This document shows, piece by piece, positions 1 through 4,517 of a stretch of DNA of 10,849 nucleotides; position 1 is the first letter of the stretch, and each line of letters opens with the position of its first letter. The position numbers and the translations under genes are program-made. Source of the stretch: Chloroflexota bacterium (lineage in GTDB: Bacteria > Chloroflexota > Anaerolineae > B4-G1 > SLSP01); assembly GCA_012798275.1 (NCBI GenBank), contig JAAZNO010000596.1, positions 1 through 10,849 of the forward strand, in the 5' to 3' direction. The notes below the pieces were generated by a model. That model saw only the letters and a program-made list of their open reading frames with translations, had not been told where the DNA came from and ran no database searches.

Positions 1-160
1 CCCCCCGCGAGCGCGGGGGGAAGGGGCCAGGGGATAGGGGGCAAAATTGATTCTCAATCTTCAGCAATCACCAGGAAACCTTGCGTTTTTCAGTCAGTGG
101 CTGAACAGTTACCCTGTGAGCCATAGCCCGTGAGCAGAGGCTGCAACAGCTCACCGCTGC

Positions 161-213
161 GGCTGGGGATGGAATCCCCAGCCTGACAGGAACCAACCGC
201 GCTGAAGCGCGGT
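161..213. repeat. Two tandem stem-loops, probable dispersed intergenic element
   Basis: The first stem is ggctgggga (161-169) paired perfectly with 175-183 around the loop tggaa. Twelve bases later a second stem, accgcgc (196-202), pairs with 207-213 around a tgaa loop. Neither is followed by a T-run, so they do not look like terminators. Paired GC-rich stem-loops like these are common as dispersed intergenic repeats in bacterial genomes. The alternative is a structured leader RNA for the gene at 307. No second copy is visible in this window. Confidence 0.45.
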
Positions 214-257
214 GTTTGAGGACGTAGCAGCCCCGGGGGCAAGGAATTTCTGATCTG

Positions 258-283
258 ATTCGTGAAATTCGTGTTCATTCGGG
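258..283. repeat. Three short attcgtg-like direct repeats before a ribosome binding site
   Basis: The unit attcgtg occurs at 258-264 and 267-273, and a variant attcggg at 277-283, giving a period of 9-10 bases. The block ends 10 bases before the aaggagg at 294-300. The period is close to one DNA helical turn, which would suit a protein-binding site, but a decayed dispersed repeat is equally possible. Confidence 0.4.
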
Positions 284-306
284 GCCATTTTCGAAGGAGG
301 GCACTG

Positions 307-522
307 ATGACCGTTGAGAGGCTAAAACAACTGAGCGAATTTCTGGCGCAGCATCGGGGGTTGCCCGTGCTGCTAGGAGTGGCGCTGGTCGCACTCAACT
401 TCATCCTGCAGGTGCTGCCGCCCTGGGCCGCGATTCGCTGGCTCGCCGATGTGGATCTGTTCCTGCACCTCGGCGTGATCCTGGGATTGCTGGGAATTCT
501 CATCGGGGACGCGCTCGGCTAA
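307..522 (+). CDS. Small two-helix membrane protein of unknown function
   Basis: This encodes 71 residues. I chose the ATG at 307 because a strong Shine-Dalgarno (aaggagg, 294-300) lies six bases upstream; an in-frame ATG at 262 has no such site. The protein opens with a short amphipathic stretch (residues 1-17) rich in Lys, Arg and Glu. Two hydrophobic segments follow (about 19-37 and 51-67), separated by a short loop containing PPW and an Asp-Val-Asp. The C-terminus is GDALG. There is no catalytic motif, no cysteine and no signal-peptidase site. It is probably a small inner-membrane protein. I do not recognise the family well enough to give a function. The next gene has its own promoter, so the two are probably not an operon. 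Confidence 0.7.
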   Translation: MTVERLKQLSEFLAQHRGLPVLLGVALVALNFILQVLPPWAAIRWLADVDLFLHLGVILGLLGILIGDALG

Positions 523-543
523 GCGAGGATTGCCCTCCCCAAA

Positions 544-575
544 AAATGACGGGGCACTTGATTTTTTCGTCATTT
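544..575. promoter_or_regulatory. 8-bp inverted repeat bracketing the LysM promoter -35 box
   Basis: aaatgacg (544-551) is the exact reverse complement of cgtcattt (568-575), with a 16-base spacer. The -35-like ttgatt (558-563) lies inside the spacer. The element could be an operator for the LysM gene. It could also be a weak terminator of the membrane protein gene that ends at 522, although the T-rich run (562-567) lies within the loop rather than after the stem, which argues against that. Confidence 0.35.
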
Positions 576-586
576 CACGGTAGTAT
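558..586 (+). promoter_or_regulatory. Sigma-70-type promoter of the LysM gene
   Basis: A -35-like ttgatt (558-563) and a -10-like tagtat (581-586) are separated by 17 bases, each matching four of six consensus positions. Transcription would start near 593, about 22 bases before the ATG at 615, leaving room for the aaagagg ribosome binding site near 603-609. Confidence 0.5.
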
Positions 587-614
587 AGGAGTGAAGCCGT
601 AGAAAGAGGATGAC

Positions 615-1091
615 ATGTTGCGATTGCGGGGAATTCTTCTGGGCATTGGCGTCGCGTTGAGTGTGATCTCGATGGCAATGGCGGCAACGCCAGGCGCTGC
701 CGAGATCCTGGGACAACATACCGTGCAGCGGGGAGAGACGCTGTTCTGCATCGCGCGGGCCTACGGCGTGGACCCCTGGGCCATCGCCGATCAAAATCAG
801 CTGGTCGAGGTCAGTCGTATCCACTCTGGACTCGTGCTCCAAATCCCCAATGTGCCGCGCACGCTGCCCGCCGGTCCCAGCTGTAAACGGCAGTTTGGCG
901 AGAGTGTCATCGTCCCACAACCTGCCCCTGCACCGGCCTGCACCTGCACCCGGACTCATCTCATCGCCACGGGGGACACTCTGACCGCCATCGGCCTGAA
1001 ATACGGCGTGAGCACCTGGATTGTGGCGAGCTGCAATCGGCTCCAGAATCCCAACTACATCCGCATCGGCGACACGCTCTGCATCCCTTAA
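615..1091 (+). CDS. Secreted protein with two LysM domains
   Basis: This 158-residue protein probably binds the glycan backbone of peptidoglycan or a related polymer outside the cytoplasm. It starts with a signal peptide: Arg at positions 3 and 5, a hydrophobic core to about residue 20, and a likely AMA|AT cleavage after Ala23. LysM 1 spans about 35-78 (HTVQRGETLFCIA near its start) and LysM 2 about 114-158 (GDTLTAIGLKYGV, ending GDTLCIP at the C-terminus). They are joined by a Pro/Ala linker. No catalytic domain is attached, so it is a binder or adaptor rather than a hydrolase. Six cysteines (45, 90, 109, 111, 140, 156) are unusual for so small a LysM protein and could form disulfides after export. 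It has its own promoter at 558-586. The gene after it is separated by 80 bases. Confidence 0.85.
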   Translation: MLRLRGILLGIGVALSVISMAMAATPGAAEILGQHTVQRGETLFCIARAYGVDPWAIADQNQLVEVSRIHSGLVLQIPNVPRTLPAGPSCKRQFGESVIVPQPAPAPACTCTRTHLIATGDTLTAIGLKYGVSTWIVASCNRLQNPNYIRIGDTLCIP

Positions 1092-1171
1092 TCGGCTGCT
1101 GTCTGGCCTTTACGCCAGCATAGGGATCGGCTCGGACCGTAGTAAGTCAAAATTCAATACAGGAGGTTGCC

Positions 1172-1567
1172 ATGAGTTTCGGAGAACACGTGCAGTCAGC
1201 AGATTGGAAGAAGGAAAAACACATTCCGGTCATCGAAGTGCCGGAAATCATTGAGGCGGGCAAGCCCTTTATGGTAACGGTGAGCGTGGGCAAGGAGATC
1301 CCCCATCCCAACACCACCGAACACCACATCAGCTGGATTGATGTTTACTTCAAGCCGGAGAGCGAGAAGTTTCTGCATCAGGTAGGACACTTCGACTTCA
1401 CGGCGCACGCGGAGTCCACTAAAGGCCCTAACGAGGGAGCCGTGCTGGCGCATCCCATCGCCACCTTCTCCATGACCATCAAGGAGCCGGGCACGCTCAT
1501 CGCCCTGGAGTCCTGCAACATCCACGGCATTTGGGAAAACTCGGCAGAGCTCCATCTCTCGGAGTAG
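1172..1567 (+). CDS. Superoxide reductase, neelaredoxin type (class II, single iron centre)
   Basis: The enzyme reduces superoxide to hydrogen peroxide in the cytoplasm, taking electrons usually from rubredoxin. The 131-residue length fits one-iron neelaredoxins, and the N-terminal Cys4 desulforedoxin domain of class I desulfoferrodoxins is absent. The iron ligands expected for the family are visible: His17 (EKHIP), His45 and His51 (HPNTTEH), and the C-terminal pair Cys115 and His118 (CNIHG). Glu15-Lys16 occupies the position of the catalytic Glu-Lys pair. A strong ribosome binding site (aggagg, 1161-1166) fixes the ATG. A terminator follows directly at 1572-1609, so this is probably the last gene of its transcript. 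Its peroxide product could be consumed by the ferritin-like proteins encoded downstream. I see no rubredoxin gene in this window. Confidence 0.93.
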   Translation: MSFGEHVQSADWKKEKHIPVIEVPEIIEAGKPFMVTVSVGKEIPHPNTTEHHISWIDVYFKPESEKFLHQVGHFDFTAHAESTKGPNEGAVLAHPIATFSMTIKEPGTLIALESCNIHGIWENSAELHLSE

Positions 1568-1571
1568 CGAC

Positions 1572-1609
1572 AGGCCCGCGAGGCCTTCTGAGCTTTGCGG
1601 GCCTTTTTT
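1572..1609 (+). terminator. Rho-independent terminator after superoxide reductase
   Basis: aggcccgc (1572-1579) pairs perfectly with gcgggcct (1597-1604) across a 17-base loop. The 3' side runs straight into a T-tract (1604-1609). It lies five bases after the superoxide reductase stop codon. It separates that gene from the encapsulin operon, although partial read-through is possible. Confidence 0.85.
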
Positions 1610-1665
1610 GAAGCTGGGATGTCCTGGCGAGACGCCACCGCGGATGAAAATGTGAGCTGTGAGTT

Positions 1666-1733
1666 GTGCGTCGTGATCGAAGACTGCGACGGCTCTCTTC
1701 TCACGACCCACTGCTTTCTATTTTCCGAGGAGG
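1666..1733 (+). repeat. 68-base leader block, copy A, before the encapsulin cargo gene
   Basis: This block aligns without gaps to 4444-4511, with 53 of 68 positions identical by hand count. Its last seven bases (gaggagg, 1727-1733) are the ribosome binding site of the cargo gene. An 11-bp stem can form between 1666-1676 and 1701-1711, with one C-C mismatch. The same stem exists in copy B. It may be a mobile intergenic element that landed next to both genes, or a shared regulatory leader. No convincing promoter is visible between the upstream terminator and this block. Confidence 0.6.
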
Positions 1734-1737
1734 ATAC

Positions 1738-2694
1738 ATGACCCCTATAGCCCATGAGACTCTGATCGGATTATTGCGAGCTGCGGCGATGGATGAACAT
1801 GCCGCGATCATTCAATACTTGCGCCATGCCTACATGATGGGCGAGAGCAGTCTATCTTGTGAGATCGAGGCCGTGGCCCGGGACGAGATGCGGCATTTCT
1901 GGATCCTGTCGCGTTGGATCGTCAAACTGGGCGGTGAACCGCTCACGGACCGGGGCTTCACCGACTTCAGCGGCGCTACGCCGCCCGAATGGATGGCCCG
2001 CAACGTCGCGGCGGAGGACCGGGCCATCGCTATGTATCGAGATATCCTCGGGCGCACGGACGACGCCGATGTGCGCGCCGACATCGCCTACATTCTGGCA
2101 GATGAAGAGCGGCATCGGCAACAGTTCGTGAAGTTCGGCGCGGAGGTGCGGGCCGAGATGACGGCGGCAGCAGGCGAGCCGACGGAGGCTGCTCCCGAAG
2201 CGGCGCTCGCGGCGGTGGATAAAGAAGCCCTGGAGTGGGGCGTGCAGCATGAGTACGCGGCGCTGCTCCAGTATCTGATGCATTCCTTCTTACTGCACAC
2301 ACAGCCGGATGGTGAAATCTCCGACCGGCTGGAGCTGGAGGCAGTCAACGAAATGCAGCATCTGGGCTGGCTCGGCGAGAAGCTGGCAGGACACGGCCTC
2401 GAGCTGCCCTGGACGCCTCACACGGTCGAGGTGCCCTCTGACACTGAGGCCATGTTGCAGGCCGATGTCAACCTGGAGCAAAGTACCTCGGCCAGGTATG
2501 GACAATTCCTGACCCAAATGGCGGATCCAGCGCTGAAAAGCGTGGTGGAAGATGTGCGGGGACAAGAGCTCTATCACGAAAGTCTCTTCAATCGCCTGTT
2601 GAAGCGCGTGGCCCAGCAGCCCGCCTCCGGAGCGCCGTCGTCGTCACCCCGAACCTGGACTATCGGATCCCTGAAACAAAAGGAGGTGAAGTAA
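1738..2694 (+). CDS. Encapsulin cargo: tandem ferritin-like di-iron protein
   Basis: This 318-residue protein is predicted to oxidise Fe(II) with O2 or peroxide inside an encapsulin shell. I chose the ATG at 1738 because of the gaggagg four bases upstream; an in-frame start at 1666 lies in the repeated leader. Two four-helix ferritin-like domains are present. Domain 1 (about 5-140) has ligands Glu20, Glu50/His53 (EMRH), Glu93 and Glu123/His126 (EERH). Domain 2 (about 160-290) has Glu172, Glu205/His208 (EMQH), Glu247 and Glu277/His280 (ELYH). EHAAIIQYL and EYAALLQYL show that they arose by duplication. A Pro/Ser-rich linker (about 292-306) leads to TIGSLK (308-313), a typical encapsulin targeting motif. 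The shell gene starts within the stop codon. Bacterioferritin- or rubrerythrin-like folds are both possible. I see no rubredoxin cysteines, and haem ligation cannot be judged. Confidence 0.9.
   Translation: MTPIAHETLIGLLRAAAMDEHAAIIQYLRHAYMMGESSLSCEIEAVARDEMRHFWILSRWIVKLGGEPLTDRGFTDFSGATPPEWMARNVAAEDRAIAMYRDILGRTDDADVRADIAYILADEERHRQQFVKFGAEVRAEMTAAAGEPTEAAPEAALAAVDKEALEWGVQHEYAALLQYLMHSFLLHTQPDGEISDRLELEAVNEMQHLGWLGEKLAGHGLELPWTPHTVEVPSDTEAMLQADVNLEQSTSARYGQFLTQMADPALKSVVEDVRGQELYHESLFNRLLKRVAQQPASGAPSSSPRTWTIGSLKQKEVK
2681..2690 (+). promoter_or_regulatory. Shine-Dalgarno of the encapsulin gene inside the cargo gene
   Basis: aggaggtgaa, preceded by aa, is a near-perfect complement of the 16S rRNA 3' end and lies seven bases (counted from aggagg) before the encapsulin ATG at 2694. 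It also encodes the last residues of the cargo (Lys-Glu-Val-Lys), just after the targeting motif. With the TAATG overlap this indicates translational coupling plus strong independent initiation, which would suit a shell needed in many more copies than its cargo. Confidence 0.85.
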
Positions 2695-3500
2695 TGGAGA
2701 ATGTCTTGATGCGGGGTAATTCACCCCTGACCGCAGAACAATGGCAGGTAGTGGATACTACCATCAGCCAGGTAGCGCAGCAGATCCTCGTCGGGCGGCG
2801 CGTGTTGGACCTCTTCGGGCCGTTGGGATTCGGGGCGTACACCGTCCCACTCTACAACTATCCCGGCGGCGGGGAAGCGCCGGTGCGCGCCAAAATGGTC
2901 CGTCAATTGCCGATGACGCTGTTGCAGCAGGACTTCATCATCACGGTAAAGGACCTGGAGCTGATGAATGCGGGCCAGCCCTTCGACATCGCCCCCATTG
3001 CCGCGGCGGCGACTCAAATCGCGCTGGCAGAAGATCGCCTGATCCTCTTCGGCGACGCAGAGGAAGGCGTTGCGGGCCTGCTCAACATTGAAGGCCGCCA
3101 GGTCATGCCGTTGAGCGACTGGGCTGAGGAAGGCGCGGCCGTCGCCGAGGTCGGCAAAGCCATCGCGGCTCTCATCGAGGACAACTTCTACGGCGCGTAT
3201 GCCCTCATCCTGCATCCCGCACGCCTCTCGCGCCTGCAACGTGTCGTCGGGCGGGGTGGCATCCTGGAAGCAGAATTACTGGAAAAGCAAGCCCCCGGCG
3301 GCATCTTCAGTTCCCCTGGCATACCGTTGAACAAAGTGTTGCTCGTGACCGCACAGCCACAGTATGTGGATCTGGCAGTGGGGATGGATCTCGCCGCCGG
3401 CTACCTCGAGACGGTAAACCTGGAGCATCGGTTCCGGCTGATGGAGACGCTGGCCTTGCGGGTCAAGCAGGCCGGGGCGATTTGCACGCTCGAAGGCTGA
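2694..3500 (+). CDS. Family 1 encapsulin shell protein (linocin M18-like, HK97 fold)
   Basis: The 268-residue protein self-assembles into an icosahedral protein nanocompartment in the cytoplasm. Its length is close to that of T=1 encapsulins (about 265 residues in Thermotoga maritima). Family features include the N-terminal segment SPLTAEQW followed by GRRVLDLFGPLGFG, the segment LAEDRLILFGDAEEGVAGLL, corresponding to the fEDevifrG...GvkGLL region of other family 1 shells, and the late VGMDLAAGYLE. The ATG overlaps the cargo stop codon by one base (TAATG). The cargo just upstream ends in a targeting peptide, so this shell almost certainly packages it. A terminator at 3555-3593 ends the operon. 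Compared from memory, the tryptophan that stacks on flavin in the T. maritima shell seems to be absent. HK97 phage origin is ancestral to the family; no phage genes are nearby. Confidence 0.95.
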   Translation: MENVLMRGNSPLTAEQWQVVDTTISQVAQQILVGRRVLDLFGPLGFGAYTVPLYNYPGGGEAPVRAKMVRQLPMTLLQQDFIITVKDLELMNAGQPFDIAPIAAAATQIALAEDRLILFGDAEEGVAGLLNIEGRQVMPLSDWAEEGAAVAEVGKAIAALIEDNFYGAYALILHPARLSRLQRVVGRGGILEAELLEKQAPGGIFSSPGIPLNKVLLVTAQPQYVDLAVGMDLAAGYLETVNLEHRFRLMETLALRVKQAGAICTLEG

Positions 3501-3554
3501 GAACGGCAAATGGGCCAGTCATAACGCGGCAAGTGGTCTTCCCTCCCAATTCAG

Positions 3555-3593
3555 GCGGGTTGTGCGGCCTTTATGGCTGCGCAACCCGCTTTT
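3555..3593 (+). terminator. Rho-independent terminator of the encapsulin operon
   Basis: A 15-bp stem pairs 3555-3569 with 3575-3589 around the loop tttat. All positions pair, two of them as G-U wobbles, and the stem is followed by tttt (3590-3593). It lies 54 bases after the encapsulin stop codon. Confidence 0.88.
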
Positions 3594-3681
3594 GGATGAA
3601 AGGGCACGCGGATCGTCTAACGGCTCCCTGAGCAGCGTGAAACTCCCCTAAATCTATCCCTGCACCTCTCTCCCTTTGCAC

Positions 3682-3710
3682 TTTACCTTTCAGGCAGCAG
3701 CAAGTATAAT
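3682..3710 (+). promoter_or_regulatory. Sigma-70-type promoter of the rubrerythrin-like gene
   Basis: A perfect -10 box tataat (3705-3710) lies 17 bases after a -35-like tttacc (3682-3687, four of six matches). The expected start near 3717 gives a leader of about 120 bases before the ATG at 3840. An alternative -35, ttgcac at 3676-3681, would need a 23-base spacer and is less likely. Confidence 0.65.
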
Positions 3711-3839
3711 AAAGACAAGGTCACAACCCGGCGCTGCAAGCCAGAGTCGAGCAGGAACCGTCATCCCAACGTATGTGCGACCGGCTCGCTGTCAGGGTGG
3801 AAATGGCCCGAATTGACATCAACCTTGAGGAGGTAATCC

Positions 3840-4319
3840 ATGTCCCTTGCCGAGATTTTGACTCAAGCCATGCAGCTGGAAGCAACAGGCCGTGACTTCT
3901 ATCTACAGGCCGCAACCCTGCTGACCGATGAGGCTACTGTCGCGATGTTCAAGCAGCTCGCGGAGGATGAACGGGCGCACTACGGCTATCTTGAGCGCCA
4001 GCTGGCAGCGGTGCAGTGCGGCGAAGACGTCTGCGCTATCCCGGAACTTGGCCCCGTGGCCCCCCTCGACCTGAGCGACCCGATATTCCCCGCTGGCGTC
4101 ACGACGCTGGAGACTCTGGGGCAGCCCTTCTCCCTGGAAGAGGCGCTGCTCTTCTCCATGGGCATCGAGGAGAAGAGCTACAAGCTGTATCGCGGCTACG
4201 CTGAAACTGTCACAGAGGCCGAAGCCAGGCAGCTCTTCTTGCAGCTTGCCTCTGTGGAACTGAAGCACTTCGAGATCCTGGTACAGCGCTACGAATCTTT
4301 CTACCCCTATCCGCATTAG
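3840..4319 (+). CDS. Rubrerythrin-like ferritin-family di-iron protein
   Basis: This 159-residue cytosolic four-helix protein carries one di-iron site. The ligands are all visible: Glu14 (LEATGRDFY), Glu44/His47 (EDERAHY), Glu110 (GIEEKSY) and Glu140/His143 (ELKH). This is the rubrerythrin/COG1633 pattern without the C-terminal rubredoxin domain. Two cysteines (60 and 65) sit in the loop between helix pairs but do not form a Cys4 site. The likely role is peroxide reduction or iron handling. The ATG is fixed by gaggagg (3827-3833). Unlike the protein at 1738 it has no Pro/Ser linker or GSL-type tail (it ends in YPYPH), so it is probably not encapsulin cargo. It has its own promoter and lies next to the encapsulin operon, which supports a shared oxidative or iron stress role. 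Confidence 0.88.
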   Translation: MSLAEILTQAMQLEATGRDFYLQAATLLTDEATVAMFKQLAEDERAHYGYLERQLAAVQCGEDVCAIPELGPVAPLDLSDPIFPAGVTTLETLGQPFSLEEALLFSMGIEEKSYKLYRGYAETVTEAEARQLFLQLASVELKHFEILVQRYESFYPYPH

Positions 4320-4348
4320 CCGCCGCAGCGCCTCCCAGCTCTGCGAAG

Positions 4349-4385
4349 GCCCCGGAGAGGTAGATGCCCTCTGCATGGCCGGGGC
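4349..4385 (+). terminator. Possible terminator hairpin after the rubrerythrin-like gene
   Basis: gccccgg (4349-4355) pairs with ccggggc (4379-4385). Directly inside it, agagg (4356-4360) pairs with cctct (4368-4372), leaving a six-base bulge on the 3' side. The stem is strong, but no T-tract follows, so it would be an atypical terminator or only an mRNA 3'-end stabiliser. Confidence 0.4.
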
Positions 4386-4443
4386 GCCGCCACAGGGCTG
4401 GCCACACCGCTACGACCTGCGCACACCGGGCAAGCATGGACGT

Positions 4444-4511
4444 GTGAGTCGTGATCGGCGGCCGCGACAGCTCTCGACTCACGGCTCACTGAGCTCTATT
4501 TGCTGAGGAGG
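4444..4511 (+). repeat. 68-base leader block, copy B, before mutM
   Basis: This is the second copy of the block at 1666-1733, the same length and gap-free. Here 4444-4454 and 4479-4489 form a fully paired 11-bp stem with one G-U pair. At the single stem column that is mismatched in copy A, both bases differ and are paired here (A-T). The block ends in gaggagg (4505-4511), which serves mutM. Confidence 0.6.
4505..4511 (+). promoter_or_regulatory. Ribosome binding site that selects the TTG start of mutM
   Basis: gaggagg lies six bases before TTG at 4518. It rules out the earlier in-frame TTG at 4500, which lies upstream of the site and would add residues before the catalytic proline. Confidence 0.85.
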
Positions 4512-4517
4512 CAGCCG

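Larger units (their letters stand above)
1..306. other. Non-coding leader region with hairpins and short repeats
   Basis: I find no convincing gene here. The open frames on either strand lack ribosome binding sites and family likeness. The stretch begins with a perfect 8-bp GC hairpin (1-8 with 13-20, loop gagc) that has no T-run on the + strand. It then carries two adjacent stem-loops (161-183 and 196-213), a GC palindrome (230-240), and a short direct repeat of attcgtg-like units (258-283) that runs almost into the ribosome binding site of the next gene. It is probably intergenic repeat material plus the 5' leader of the gene at 307. I could not pick out a convincing promoter. Confidence 0.6.
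3501..3839. other. Intergenic region: terminator, then promoter and long 5' leader
   Basis: I see no gene on either strand here. The first part holds the terminator of the encapsulin operon (3555-3593). A pyrimidine-rich stretch with no recognised structure follows (about 3640-3690), then the promoter of the rubrerythrin-like gene (3682-3710) and its roughly 120-base leader. A short minus-strand frame across 3721-3915 lacks any sign of coding and overlaps the real gene. Confidence 0.6.

Noticed and set aside
1..20. GC hairpin at the window edge as a terminator
   Set aside because: No T-run follows on the + strand, and the minus-strand continuation is outside the window, so its role cannot be judged.
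43..60. Fur-box-like sequence (on the minus strand tgagaatcaatttt)
   Set aside because: Only one half matches the inverted-repeat consensus well. It lies about 250 bases from the nearest start and far from the iron genes, so chance is more likely.
1103..1118. Small hairpin ctggc-gccag after the LysM gene as a terminator
   Set aside because: The stem is only five base pairs and no T-tract follows.
2694..3500. Encapsulin as a sign of a prophage
   Set aside because: The HK97 fold is shared with phage capsids, but there is no terminase, portal, protease, tail or integrase gene nearby, and the cargo pairing identifies a nanocompartment.
3840..4319. Rubrerythrin-like protein as a second encapsulin cargo
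   Set aside because: No targeting motif or flexible tail is present at its C-terminus and it is in a separate transcript after a strong terminator.
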